DNA of 64,000 bases from Pararge aegeria (taxonomy: Eukaryota > Arthropoda > Insecta > Lepidoptera > Nymphalidae): NCBI RefSeq assembly GCF_905163445.1, contig NC_053202.1, positions 6,324,001-6,388,000 of the forward strand. Direction: 5' to 3'. Below the pieces are notes generated by a model that was given only the letters and a program-made list of their open reading frames with translations, did not search any database and was not told the DNA's origin. The translations under genes were made by a program, and so were the position numbers. This document shows, piece after piece, positions 40,306-50,996 of the stretch. The first letter of the stretch is position 1. The number at the start of each line of letters is the position of its first letter.

Positions 40306-40460
40306 AACTAACTGTCCCGGCGAACTTCGTACCGCGGATCATTTTTCTTTATGAAATTATTTTGATATTTATTATCCTATTCCGGTTAGAGGAACCCAAA
40401 AAATTTAATATCATAAAATTGGTCCAGCCGTTCTTGAGTTATAAATGGTGTAACTAACAC
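40306..40460 (+). repeat. LINE tail fragment
   Basis: ctgtcccggcgaacttcgta, ccgcggatca, tggtccagccgttcttgagt is the widespread RTE-like LINE 3' region. It directly abuts the truncated SINE. Confidence 0.6.
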
Positions 40461-40699
40461 AACTTTATTTTATACATTTATAGATTTATATGTAATTATA
40501 ACATAAATAAGTAAGTGTATTTATTTGTTTGGCCTTCCTTTATTCTTTATCTAAGCAACAATTAAGTTGATGTTTGGCATAGATCATTTCAACTAGAAAG
40601 GTTGTAAAGTAAAATAAACATAAGTTTTACAGGAGGAGGAGCTAGTTTTAATTTGCAAGTTACCGAAATGTGGACTCCGTTTCGTAAATACTTTTAACG

Positions 40700-40815
40700 T
40701 AAATTAAGTAAGGCCGCCTTTGCATGCCTACAATTCTTGTTGTTGTTTATTCTATATTTTATGTATATTCTGATGTTTGTGTGCAATAAAGTATTTCTTC
40801 TTCTTCTTCTTAAGT
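40700..40815 (+). repeat. LINE 3' end with (TTC)n tail
   Basis: aaggccgcctttgcatgcct, acaattcttgttg, gtttgtgtgcaataaagtat, ttcttcttcttcttctta. Related to 48203-48330 through ggccgcctttgtat and gtgcaataaag, with a TTC tail instead of ATTC. Confidence 0.65.
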
Positions 40816-41094
40816 TCTAATTTCAACTGTGATATCGGACCTAAGTTTTAAATGATATATTTTAACTTAGGACTAAACAGACCTATTTATTTCATAAAGT
40901 CGCCTACTGTAAACGTAATTGCCAGCATAAATTTAGGTTAATGCCAAGTAAGGTTAAAACAAAGTTCCCGCTGCAGTGTGATTTCAATTTTGCACCAAGT
41001 TTAACTTGGCTTACTTTAGCTTGGCTAGATATCTGAACTGACAAAGTGGATTGTAAACTTTAGACTTTGTTGTTCACTACAACCTGAGAGGTAG

Positions 41095-41300
41095 TGATGG
41101 ATTAATGAACCCGACGCAAAAACGCTGGGGCGTTATAAGTTTGACGTCTATGTCTGTGTGTGTGTGTTTGTGTGTTTTTGTTCTTTTTGGTTGAAAGGTT
41201 AATTAGTCGTCAGTGTTCTTAGCTATGTCTGATGAAAATCGGCACAAGATGGCCGCAGCCACGAAATGGGTATCAAAGGAAAGGGCTTGACTAGTAGAAT
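41095..41300 (+). repeat. Repeat with embedded GT tract
   Basis: cgacgcaaaaacgctggggc, gttataagtttgacgtctat, a short (GT)n, ttggttgaaaggttaattag, atcggcacaagatggccgca and gccacgaaatggg. Sister of 34690-34950. Confidence 0.7.
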
Positions 41301-41459
41301 AATGTACATTTTACTAAAAGTCAGTGGTTTTAAATTTCTAAAACAGATATTTTTAGAAATCGCAATAATTCTCAGCGAGCTTTACATTTTCTCTATTTTC
41401 TACTACAAGCGTGCCATTTTGGATATAATATGATGAGATAGTACCCGGCTTATTAATCG

Positions 41460-41645
41460 AGATTTTGCTATTTATATTAAACCTACAAGTTAAACAGGTC
41501 GGAGGTACGTCTTTGTCGGTACGGTGGTAACAAGCCACAGACAAAGCTCTACCATACTAGAGTAGAGCTAATTCTGATGCTTAATTCCCATTGCCTCTTA
41601 CTTGGATCGAACTGGGACCTTTAACTTATTAGATCACACTGTTAG
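41460..41645 (-). repeat. SINE family C, diverged
   Basis: ggaggtacgtctttgtcggt, acggtggtaacaagccacag, and a B-box-like ggatcgaactgggacc near 41602. The tail on the left is replaced. Confidence 0.55.
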
Positions 41646-41767
41646 GGCGGTCCACGAAATGTATAGCCGTAGACGCAGACAGGTTGTTGATTCCGCTTTC
41701 TCCTCGTCGTAGCACTGAGTCCGGGTAATTCTCTACCTTATTTCCGTAGATATAACTCTACTATTTT

Positions 41768-41890
41768 TAGAAGCTGTGGTAGCCAAGTGGGTAGTACTTA
41801 AACTTCGAGTTTTTAACAATTATAATATCACTTGCAATCAGGATTCTCCATAATGTTCTCAAAGTCGTGAGTCCACCAATCCATCAAAAA
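41768..41890 (+). repeat. SINE family B, internally deleted
   Basis: agaagctgtggtagccaagt, gggtagtac (head), then atatcacttgcaatcag, gattctccataatgttctca and gtgagtccaccaatccatc. The central section is deleted. Confidence 0.7.
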
Positions 41891-41897
41891 ATTTATT

Positions 41898-42024
41898 GTA
41901 ACTCCTACTTGTTGTGTATTAAAACCACGAGATCCAGATACTGAACTGATTTATTGGTAACTTATACCAACATACCCACATGGTGCAGTCATTACAAATA
42001 TACCTACATATTTCATACACATCA
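41898..42024 (-). mobile_element. 3' LTR of a Gypsy-type retrotransposon, 127 bp
   Basis: On the minus strand it starts TGATGTG just after a purine run (gagggggac, 42026-42034, the likely polypurine tract) and ends AGTTACA at 41898, giving TG...CA termini. It contains ccaataaatcag, a plausible poly(A) signal. Its position 3' of the integrase-type frame at 42186-42584 fits a 3' LTR. A short LTR is normal for some insect Gypsy lineages. No 5' LTR is in the window. Confidence 0.6.
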
Positions 42025-42185
42025 TTGTCCCCCTCTTATATAAATATTATAAGTGATCTATTATTTACACTAACATTATGTTTATTGGATACACATAATT
42101 TTAATTACTAAGTGATTATACGGTACACAATACGGAATAGGTATACAAATAACACTATTAGATTTCTATTACAGTCGACTAGTCA

Positions 42186-42600
42186 TTATAATAACATAAT
42201 AGATCTTACTCTTTTCTTTTTATCTTTTTTAACCCATTCTAGTGCAGCTTCCCGACGCGGACGCATACTATCCCCAGTTTCTTCCAACCCAGGAAGTTTA
42301 GTTTCTTCACATTCCACACTATTAGAAACTAAACCTCCTCCAATATCAGCCTGACAATCTTCCCATTGTTCTGTTTCTACAGGTTTATTAGTCATTGAGC
42401 TGGGAGTATCTTCACCAATCGGAGCCACTAGAGCTAGCGAATGCCGAGACTTGCGTTTGTCTTTTAGGATTCGATGGATATGGCGTTTCTGTATCCGGCC
42501 ATCCTTAGCCTTAACTACATAGGACACAGGACTTTTACGCTCTAGTAGTTCACGCTCCACCCATTTAGAAACTATTTCTCGCATAATCCCGTATGAGCAC
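42186..42600 (-). pseudogene. Gypsy-type retrotransposon integrase C-terminal fragment
   Basis: The 132-residue frame opens MREIVSKWVERELLERKSPV then SYVVKAKDGRIQKRHIHRIL. The K-x-PVSYxVxxxDGRxxKRHIxxIxK pattern is the GPY/F-like module at the C-terminus of Ty3/Gypsy integrases. A low-complexity, acidic tail follows with RPRREAALEWVKKDKKK. It stops about 160 bp before the LTR. The element is cut at 42600 by the foldback element, so gag, protease, RT and most of integrase are gone. No envelope-like frame is present. Confidence 0.75.
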
Positions 42601-42604
42601 CCAA

Positions 42605-42893
42605 ATTATAATTTATAATTTCTTCAATCCTTATACCCCACACCAAACAGATCTTCGGCAATATACCCTCTTCGCACGTTTCGCTCCGAAACCGGAGCAT
42701 CATCAGGAGATGTTGACTTTACAATGAATAATTGTTACAACAATTACAACAACAACAAAACGTGCGTAGAGGGTATATTGCCGAAGATCTGTTTGGTGTG
42801 GGGTATAAGGATTGAAGAAATTATAAATTACACCACACAGATTCTCCTGCTTTTCGCGGAGTATAGCAAATTAAGCTTAATTTTGATAATAAA
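42605..42893 (+). mobile_element. Foldback element (family F) with inverted centre
   Basis: Reads ataatttataatttcttcaa, ccaaacagatcttcggcaat, the minus-strand hammerhead motif, aggagatgttgacttta, then a short AAC-rich spacer (42729-42757), and after it the inverted half: aaacgtgcgtagagggtata, gaagatctgtttggtgtggg, cacagattctcctgcttttc, gcaaattaagcttaatttt. It truncates the Gypsy-type element on its left and is followed at once by an RTE tail. Confidence 0.75.
42668..42709 (-). ncRNA. Hammerhead motif, U16.1 changed
   Basis: CUC CUGAUGA U GCUCCG-GUUU-CGGAGC GAAA CGUGCG A A GAG. The CUGAUGA core and stem II are perfect, but the base that should pair with A15.1 (U16.1) is A, breaking the closing pair of the tiny stem III. 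Probably inactive. A second, plus-strand GAAAC-side half (aaacgtgcgtagag) lies at 42757-42771 without its CUGA side. Confidence 0.55.
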
Positions 42894-42894
42894 T

Positions 42895-43160
42895 AATGAC
42901 TGCATTGCACATATCTCTGAGAACCGATGGACGTTGGGGTCTTAAGGTGCTGGAATGTTGACCCCGCACCGGTAAACGCAGCGTAGGTCGGCCCCCAACG
43001 AGGTGGACAGATGACATTAGGCGAGTCGCTGGGAGCCGCTGGAGGCAAGTGGCCCAGGACCGTGTATTGTGGAACTGCCTACAAAAGACCAATGTCCAGC
43101 AGTGGACGTCGAATGGTTGACATGATGATAATGGTGATGATGACGATGAATGACTGCATT
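42895..43160 (+). mobile_element. 5'-truncated RTE-like LINE insertion with 12-bp TSD
   Basis: Insert 42907-43148: agaaccgatggacgttgggg, tcttaaggtgctggaatg, aaacgcagcgtaggtcggcc, aggtggacagatgacattag, gcagtggacgtcgaatggtt and an ATG/GAT-rich tail. aatgactgcatt flanks it exactly at 42895-42906 and 43149-43160. This is textbook target-primed reverse transcription with severe 5' truncation. The RT frame (RWTDDIRRVAGSRWRQ) is readable but partial. Confidence 0.92.
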
Positions 43161-43790
43161 AATAACGCGTGGCCACGAACAGACCGAAAAAATCCAGTGG
43201 GTCCAGTATCGGTTATAGAATTCCCTCTAAAACTTTTTTGAATACCTTCAATGTTCAGAATTTGTAATTATAAGTATAGAGGGACATTTCTCATTGACTG
43301 TAAACAAATTGACACACATCCCATGATTGGAAAAGGGTGCCATAAAAAACATATTTCTTTTAGTAACATAAATTATTGTATCATAAACATTTTCATGTTA
43401 CGCGATGTTTATAGGTAAAACGGTTTCCGGCACGGCCGATATGTCCGCAGCAACTTGATTGATGTGGCCGGAATACATTTGTTTCAGAAAACGTGATAGG
43501 TATATTTGATATAGTTATCAGAATCAAGATTTATTTATTAAACATGAAATAGATATATTAAAAATAATAATCATTTATTCAGGCTAATAACGATGGATAC
43601 AATAATTACATGAATGCCCTAACCTCTGCGGAAGGCAAACCTGTGTTACAGAGGCTAGGTCTTTCCTGATGTAACAAAGAGTGCTTGTTTATTTTTAACC
43701 CTATTTTTTATAAAATCTACATATTATAAAAATTTAAGAGCTAAAATAAGAAAATAAAATAAAAATTAAAGTATAACTAAAGAATAAATT
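43161..43790. other. AT-rich DNA without recognisable features
   Basis: No gene or repeat recognised. Confidence 0.35.
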
Positions 43791-43796
43791 TTGTAG

Positions 43797-43799
<3 letters not shown>

Positions 43800-43855
<56 letters not shown>

Positions 43856-43918
43856 TGTGTGTGAGAGTGTGAGTGTGAGTGTGTGTGTTTGCGTGTGTGT
43901 GCGTGTGTGTGCGTGTGG
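43800..43918. repeat. (GT)n microsatellite
   Basis: About 50 bp of pure GT followed by interrupted GTGAGT and GTGTGC units. The open frame across it encodes only TH repeats and is not a gene. Confidence 0.97.
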
Positions 43919-43984
43919 TATATATATAAAGTGGTACAAAAGATTAAATGACATTTGAACTACGAGTATCTACAATTCCAATGA

Positions 43985-44365
43985 ACTAGCAGTCCCTCGC
44001 AAATTTGTACGCTTATAAGTCAACCTTAAAAGATAGTAATATGCTGTCGCGGATTTCTTTAGAACTTTTGAAGGGGAAAAATTTTGAAATACATGATATT
44101 ATCGCAACTTTAACCGCTTACGCAGAGCAGGTAGCGGAAGCTCTCAAAATTACAAAAAACCCCGATTTTGATACATTCTACATAAGTGCTCTGCTACTAT
44201 TGGTCTTAGCGTGGTGATATACAATCTATAGCTTTTCTCAAAAAAAGGGCTATTTAACACTGAAATAATTTATCAAATCGGTCCAGTAGTTCCTGAGATC
44301 ATCGCATTCAAGTAAACAAACAAAGACAAACTTCAGCTTTATATATATTTGTATAAGATGAGTTT
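43985..44365 (+). repeat. RTE-like LINE 3' region
   Basis: ctagcagtccctcgcaaatt, taaccgcttacgcagagc, aactttaaccgc, tgaaataatttatcaaatcg and gtccagtagttcctgagatc, then (aaacaaac)n. The 70-residue frame at 44005 is not a recognised protein; its sequence is typical of this tail. Confidence 0.6.
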
Positions 44366-44454
44366 AAAGGTATACACACCTAAACAGGCAACAATCTATA
44401 TACCCCGTTACGTGAAAACGAACATGAAAGGAAAAAACTATTTTTAAATTGTAC

Positions 44455-44690
44455 CTAATAATTGTTGGACGAAGCAGATGATCCACCTGATGATAAGTGG
44501 AAAACCATCGCCTGTAAACACGGCTTCTCTTCTGGAACATGCCACCCTGTGTCCATCAATTTGAGCCGTAGGTGTTAAGCCTCAAGAGCCTGTACTAACA
44601 CCGACAACCATGCCCTTCGGACCAGAACACAGCATTGTAACAATACTGCTTGGCAGGAGAAATAATGGCGGCATAACAGCATTTTTAATT
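44455..44690 (+). repeat. Dispersed repeat (family D), fullest single copy
   Basis: attgttggacgaagcagatg, atccacctgatgataagtgg, gccaccctgtg, gagccgtaggtgttaagcct, caccgacaaccatgccctt, cagaacacagcattgtaaca and cttggcaggagaaataatgg. It shows that the array at 48850-50070 derives from a dispersed repeat with additional 5' sequence. Confidence 0.75.
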
Positions 44691-44910
44691 GTCTCCTAAA
44701 CTATGCGACGAAAAAAAATGCTGTTAAGAACAAGGTTTATTAACATAAGATTGTATTGATATATGCAAACATAAACTAAGCCTGTTTAAAGGACGACTGC
44801 CGTTCGAAATCACATATTAATTTTAAAAATAACGCAATTTAATATTTAAATAGTCACATTTTAATGATGTTTGAAAATTACAATTTTATTATATTTTTTG
44901 TTTACTTATA
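44691..44910. other. Unassigned AT-rich sequence
   Basis: No gene recognised. Confidence 0.3.
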
Positions 44911-45366
44911 AGAGACAGGTATAATAATAATAATAATAATAGCTTTATTATTCCTTACAACGGTCTACATATTATTTTAAATGGATTCTAAATTTACATA
45001 ATTAAATTCTAAATACAAACAATGTTTAGGTTAGTAATTTTTCTTAAAACTATGTTAGATTTAATATTTGTTGTAAGGACCGCATTTGGCGGTGAAAGCC
45101 TCCTCCATGAGTAGCCAGGACTTTCTGTCCATAGCTGCTCTTGCCCATGTTTTTCCTGCTATCTGTGTTATATCATCAGACCACATTCTTAATGGTCGGC
45201 CTCTTCTGCGCTTAGAGTCTCGTGGGTACCAATTTGTAACTATGTATGACCACCGCTCGTCTTTTACTCTTTGTATATGTCCTGCCCATTTCCATTTCGA
45301 AACGAGTACATGTTTTATGGCATCTATAGCCTTTGTTTTCTTCAAGAAAACAAAGAGACAGGTATA
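44911..45366 (-). mobile_element. 5'-truncated LINE insertion with 13-bp TSD
   Basis: agagacaggtata occurs exactly at 44911-44923 and 45354-45366. Between them on the minus strand is an RT C-terminus (VSKWKWAGHIQRVKDERWSY, NWYPRD, RRRGRPLRMWSDDITQIAG, KTWARAAMDRKSW, LLMEEAFTAKCG) with its stop near 45061, about 140 bp of 3' UTR and a (TTA)n tail. The reading frame from about 45350 to the stop is unbroken, so this is a comparatively young copy that lost its 5' end on insertion. Confidence 0.93.
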
Positions 45367-46840
45367 TGCCATGTAATATTGTAAAACGACAAAAGAGTAT
45401 TTTTTATCTAACTGGTCTCAAGAAGTACTAAAAAGAGAGTTTTTAAAAATCGAAGGGCGGACCTTGCCCAGTCACGGGACAGTACGGCAGAAATAGAATG
45501 GAAAAGAAGAAAAATAAGTTCAAGGTACATTCGTAGTATTTGTATAGTGAACACACGGTTATATTCGGACCACAGAAGTAAGAAAGAGCGGATGGAAAAT
45601 GGTATGGAAATCGAACACAGTTCCCAAAAAGGTCGACAGTAAATTATCCGCCATTTCCTCATCTCTATAAAAAGTTGCTTGTTTTAAAATTTCGCAACAA
45701 AATAGAAAAATATGCCCGAGAAAGTTGTCGCAACTTTTCGTCCATTATCGTCCCCGAGGCTCCGTGGGTATTAACAACCACTTTGCATTTTTATAAAGAT
45801 GACAATATTTATTTTAGATAAATACAAGTACAGAAATTCGAGAGTTTAAATAGGGCCGTATATTTTAATACCTTAACCGAAAGCGAGCTATAAAAACGAT
45901 CAGAACTCTAAAAAAGTTATCTATGCTCACGTTAAGCTTACGTCTTTTTTTTTTCTTAATCCTTTATTTATTCGGGACTTTTCTTAAGAACAAGCATGTC
46001 AGCCCCATCGTTCCCTATACGAAAATTAATAATTTCTTCTTTTCTTATCTTGACTTAAAATCTAATAGCATCCTGGCAATAAGGTGTAGCCAGGATATTT
46101 TGTCAAATCTCCACATCCTAAACATTTATTTCGATTAAATATTCATTGCCTATTCCGTCTTGAAAGTCAAAACTTTAAGTATTTAAATGGAATAAAACTA
46201 CATTTCATGCGTACATAAAATAGTAGGCATGCAGTGGGTCGAAAAAAATATTCCATAACCAAAACAGCTAGTCTGCCTTCCAGTATGAAGAAGACATTTT
46301 ACAATCGGGTGTGAGAAGAAAAAGATGCGTACAAATTCACAGACTCGAGGGTTCCAAATATTTAGTAAAAAAAAGAGCTAAAACGGTTTTAAAAAGTATG
46401 AAAGAAAGCATTGCTGCAAAAGTAGTTTATGGAACTGTTGTATAATAAGGGGTATTAAAACACTACTGTGGGTTTAGATTAAAATAACAACAACAACATT
46501 TAATACAATTGACTGTTATAATACCTAATTATCAACATTGGCATACAATACTCTAACTACTTCAATAATTTTAAAACATAAAAAAAATCACTGGAATATG
46601 TTTTTTAATATTGGAAGGTCCCGTTCCCGATGTACTCGGCGGAATATTTATATTTACTACCAATTAATTATTTTGATTTTCGATGGAATTCGAAAAATAT
46701 ATTTAATACTAATTACTAAAAAGTATTTAAAATATCTGGCGGTGTGCTGTCAAAATTTGAATCGCTATTTTTTTTTATAAAAAAAAAAATTAAAGGTAGC
46801 GAAAAAAAAATGGCGGGGATTTGAATAACCTACTTTTTTT
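45367..46840. other. No recognisable features
   Basis: About 1.5 kb of mostly AT-rich DNA. Short frames at 45408-45662, 45923-46138 and 46538-46780 show no motif I know and have no neighbours to support them. It is a candidate single-copy interval. Confidence 0.4.
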
Positions 46841-46859
46841 AACGCCACGGCGTGGCGTT
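46841..46859. repeat. GC-rich 9-bp hairpin
   Basis: aacgccacg g cgtggcgtt: a perfect inverted repeat in an AT-rich setting. It shares the cgccacg word with the hairpins at 59191 and 59351. Confidence 0.85.
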
Positions 46860-47685
46860 CTTCCGAGCACGCGCGTGAATGACAACGTTCTTTTTTTAAA
46901 ATTGAAACACAAACCAACTTCTTAGCCGCTCATAGTTATACAATCTAAGTCGCTGCCTTCCCTTTTTCTCTTTGCCTTATTTAAACCAGGGAGAGAAGCT
47001 GTCCAGCTATGTATATCTCTTTTCAGGATACCCAAGTTCTGAGCCTTTTTATCAGGTTCATAGTTATAGCTTGTTTCGCACCTGCTCTTTCTCTGTTTTT
47101 CTAATCTAAATGTGTGCTAATAAGTGTAAAAAACTACCCCGCAATGCCACGTTATTTATTTTAGCCCTCGTATAAATTGAAACAGCTGGCGCCGCCATTA
47201 GTTTTAATAAAGCGAAAGTACCCTCAACTTTTTTCGTAACGCTACTGAGATTTTGTGTGACATTTTAAATGAAAAGGCGTAGGAGAAAGCGTAGGCAAAA
47301 AGGTTGCAAACAAATTGGATGGGGGTTTTTTCAAATTTGTTTGTTGTATTCTATTTTTCGTTCTGGTTCCCGGAAGACCTCCATGACTGCTTACAACTAA
47401 TATTGTTCTGTTTTAAAATTTATTTATTCTTTATTTATTTTATATATTTATTTTTATTTATTTGTGAACAATAAAATAACTTAACCGCTAATGAATGAAA
47501 CGATGATCACTATAAAAGTATGAAACTGCGTAACAGTGATCACGCCCACGTCCAAACTTAAAATTTACCACTGTTCACTGGATATTTATCAAGAAATCTA
47601 AAAAATATTAATTAAAATAAAATAAGATACAAAAAAACAACAATCTAAAGTGATACATGCAACATGACTAATCTTCATTTCGATT
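46860..47685. other. Unassigned sequence
   Basis: No gene or repeat recognised. Confidence 0.35.
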
Positions 47686-47689
47686 GTGT

Positions 47690-47792
47690 TTGTGTGTGCG
47701 TGTGTGTGTGTGTGTGGGTGTGTGTGTGTGGGTGGGTGTGTGTTTGTGTGTGTGTGTGTGGGTGTGGGTGTGGGTGTGTTAGTGTATGTGTT
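47690..47792. repeat. (GT)n/(GGGTGT)n microsatellite
   Basis: GT tract with GGGTGT interruptions. The frames across it on both strands are low complexity and not genes. Confidence 0.97.
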
Positions 47793-47859
47793 AATATTAT
47801 GCATATTCTCGTCGTGCATAATGTATATTTAAATTCAATTTCTGCATAATGTCTAGCAT

Positions 47860-47985
47860 ATAACTTTGCGTTTGCTTTAGCGGTAAAGGAAGACATCACG
47901 AGTAAACATGAATACCCGATAGTTCTCCATACTGTTCTCAAAGGCCTGTAAAGTCTCAAACGACATAAGGCAGTCTAAATCACTT
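47860..47985 (+). repeat. SINE family B fragment
   Basis: gcggtaaaggaagacatcac, gagtaaacatgaatacccg, tagttctccatactgttctc and aaaggcctgtaaagtctc match the middle of family B. Confidence 0.65.
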
Positions 47986-48202
47986 GATATATAAGCTATC
48001 AATAACATAAGCTGTCAAAAATTACTTTAGTTTACATTAAAGATGACTTGTAATAGTATTTATTGTTATTAATGTATGTATATGTATGTATGTATTATTT
48101 TATTTGTGTAATCTAGTTCAAGTATTAGTATTATATGTTATTAGTCTTTTTTTTAATATGCACGACCTGCAGTATGTTATCCTTTTGTTATCCTTATCCT
48201 AA

Positions 48203-48335
48203 GGTTGCCTGGAAGAGATCGCTACGAAGCGATAAGGCCGCCTTTTGTATACTGCATCTGTCTGTGTTTTTTTTTATTCTTCTTCCGTATTTTTTTTGTG
48301 TGCAAACAAAGATTATAAATAAATAAAAGTCCATC
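48203..48335 (+). repeat. LINE 3' end of the ggttgcctggaagagatcgc family
   Basis: aaggttgcctggaagagatc, gctacgaagcgataaggccg, ccttttgtatact, gtgtgcaaacaaagattata, ataaataaa. The SINE that follows is inserted in its tail. Confidence 0.75.
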
Positions 48336-48338
48336 AGT

Positions 48339-48597
48339 TGACGGCCGACTGGCGCAGTGGGCAGCGACCCTGCTTTCTGAGTCCCAAGGCCGTGGGGTTC
48401 GATTCCCACAACTGGAAAATATTTATGTGATGAACATGAATGTTTTTCAGTGTCTTGGTGTTTATCTGTATATTATAAGTATTTATGTATATCATTTAAA
48501 GAAATATTTATCAGTCATCTTAGTACCCATAACACAAGCTACGCTTACTTTGGGGCTAGATGGCGATGTGTGTATTGTCGTAGTATATTTATTATTT
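48339..48597 (+). repeat. SINE family A, full length with intact pol III boxes
   Basis: A box tggcgcagtgg at 48350-48360 and B box ggttcgattcc at 48396-48406 match the tRNA consensus patterns at normal spacing. The body has cacaagctacgcttacttt and gggctagatggcgatgtgtg, and the tail tatttattatt. It is the copy best suited for defining the family consensus. Confidence 0.96.
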
Positions 48598-48730
48598 ACT
48601 AGCTGTTGCCCGCGACTTCGTCTGCGTTTGATTTTGTTTTTTGATGAGGCATTCAATTTAGTTGTAGTTCTAAAATAATTTAAAGTATTCAGTATCGTGT
48701 TCTGTCCTCTATCTCCAACCACATTGGTTC
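48598..48730 (+). repeat. RTE-like LINE tail fragment
   Basis: actagctgttgcccgcgact, tcgtctgcgtttgattttgt is the familiar lepidopteran LINE tail; the rest decays toward 48730. Confidence 0.6.
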
Positions 48731-48849
48731 ATCAGATCTAGACAAAATTTGGGCAAAATTAAATACATATTATATAATAGATATATAATACAAGAAATAG
48801 AACAAATAAGCTGTGGTATAGGAACACGTAGTACAAAGAACCGTCCTGT

Positions 48850-50070
48850 GTATAGTAATCTGAGGCGTAGGTGTTTAGCCTCATTTACCAGTAATTACAC
48901 CGGTAGCCACGTCTGTTATACCGAAACACAGCAATGTTACTTGGCAGCTGAAATAAGCATGGCGGTAGTACATGCCCAGACTAGCTCTATATCATGCAAG
49001 GAATACGTCGTACGTAGAATCACCCTGTATATCATTCTGAGGCGTAGGTGATAAGCTTCATTCACCAGTAATTACACCGGTAACCACGTCTGTTATACCG
49101 AACACAGCAATGTTAATTGGCGGCAGAAATAAGCATGGCGGTACTACTACTACTTGCACGGACTAGCTCTTTGTCATGCAAGAAACACGTCCTACGAAGA
49201 ACCGCCCTGTATAAATCATTCTGAGGTGTTGATGTTAAGCCTCGTATATGAAGCTTAATTACCGCGGCAATCTCATATTTTAGTCCAAAATACAGCAATG
49301 TTATTTTGCGGCAGAAATAACCTTGGCGGTAGTACTTGCCCGGACGAGCTCTATATCATGACAGGAATACGTCGTATGAAGAATCAACCTGTATATATCA
49401 TTCTGAGGCGTAGGTGATAAGCTTCATTCACCAGTAATTACACCGGCAACCTCGTATTTTAGTCCAAAATACAGCAATGTTATTTTGCGGCAGAAATAAC
49501 CTTGGCGGTAGTACTTGCCCGGACGAGCTCTATATCATGCAAGGAATACGTCCTACGAAGAATCACCCTGTATATATCATTCTGAGGCGTTTATGTTAAG
49601 CCTCGTACACCGGTAACCACGTCTTTTAGACTAAAATACTGCAATATTCCTTGCGCCAAAAATATGTATAGCAGTTACAGGTACTTGCCCAGAGCTCTGT
49701 CATAAATAGCTCTAATACTACTAAATGTATATATCATTCTGAGGCGTAGGTGATAAGCTTCATTCACCAGTAATTACACCGGCAACCTCGTATTTTAGTC
49801 CAAAATACAGCAATGTTATTTTGCGGCAGAAATAACCTTGGCGGTAGTACTTGCCCGGACGAGCTCTATATCATGCAAGGAATACGTCCTACGAAGAATC
49901 ACCCTGTATATATCATTCTGAGGCGTTTATGTTAAGCCTCGTACACCGGTAACCACGTCTTTTAGACTAAAATACAGCAATATTCCTTTGCGCCAAAAAT
50001 AAGTATAGCAGTTGCAGGTACTTGCCCAGAGGAGCTCTGTCATAAATAGCTCTAATACTACTAAATGTAT
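48850..50070 (+). repeat. Tandem array of family D repeat with higher-order structure
   Basis: Units start (at)catt-ctgaggcgt near 48856, 49029, 49212, 49391, 49570, 49730 and 49909. From 49391 two types alternate: A (taggtgataagcttcattca, ccagtaattacaccggcaac) and B (ttatgttaagcctcgtacac, cggtaaccacgtcttttaga). The A+B pair at 49391-49729 and the pair at 49730-50068 are almost identical, giving a higher-order unit of about 340 bp. Outer units are more diverged. No coding potential. Confidence 0.9.
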
Positions 50071-50940
50071 TAAAACGTATTTATTTTATTTACCAGGGTA
50101 GCATATTCACATGGGATTATTCACCGAGGTTGAGTTCATTCATTCGTTTATATTATACGGCGTCGGTGAATATTCCCCGAAGACACATTTTCTAATAACA
50201 CGACCCAGATCTTGAATCAATGCCTAGTGAGGTAAACACGTGTTCACATAAGTATCACGTTTTATAATTATTATAGCAATTCCAAATTTCAAAACTTATT
50301 TTGTACAAACTTACTTACTTATTACCCTACAGACATACCGTGCCTCTGAGCGATTTAACGTTCCGATACGATAAGCAGTAATGAGTATAGTTTTAACATA
50401 AATACTATACTAGAATACTCTAGCCCGTTACATCAGGTAGGTCGCAGTCACGTGGTATAGCTAAGTTGTCGTGGAATTAAAAAAAAAAAACTACTATGAA
50501 AGTGGTAGGTAAAACTCACGATGGTATGAAGTGCACGCCATTCGGTTTAATTAACTGCCATATCACTTTTAGTATAGCTGACTTTCATCGATCCATCATT
50601 TTGAGATTGCAATCGAGTTGCTTTCAATTAAAAAAAAAACAAGTTTGTTTTTTTTTACAATTTCAAGTTTTTCTTAGTGGGCACGTTTTTTGAATACGAG
50701 CATTTTGTCACGTCGATTCGTTTGCTTACCAAGGATATAAAGTTACCAAAGTTATATCTTGCACCTGTTAAAAATTTATTATGGCACAAATTTGGAAAAT
50801 TTACCTTTTTCTTTTAATTTTTTTTTATTTATTTATCTTAAAAAAACAATCACATTAAAATGGCTAGTATAAAAGCACCGTAAAAGCCACGGAGGTTTGT
50901 CCTCGGTGCCTATCTGCAACAATTTAGTTTAGTTTAGTTT
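50071..50940. other. Mostly unassigned sequence
   Basis: No gene. A weak family C piece lies at 50325-50400 (gcctctgagcgatttaacgt, tccgatacgat). Confidence 0.35.
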
Positions 50941-50943
50941 AAT

Positions 50944-50996
50944 TATATTACTTTATTTACTCTAATTATGTCGTTTAGAGTAAATAAAGTAATATA
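50944..50996. repeat. 21-bp perfect inverted repeat
   Basis: Arms 50944-50964 (tatattactttatttactct plus a) and 50976-50996 around attatgtcgtt. The right arm is followed by a second partial copy (aataaagtaacgtactta). Confidence 0.92.

Noticed and set aside
42186..42584. A host gene encoding a 132-residue protein
   Set aside because: The PVSYVVKAKDGR..KRHI pattern and the adjacent LTR with polypurine tract identify it as a Gypsy-type integrase end.
43766..43954. Histidine/threonine-repeat frame
   Set aside because: It is a translated GT/CA microsatellite; the same applies to the frames at 47598-47959 and 34759-34956.
48350..48406. Possible functional tRNA gene from A and B boxes
   Set aside because: The boxes belong to a SINE head; the cloverleaf 3' half is replaced by SINE body, as in all other copies.
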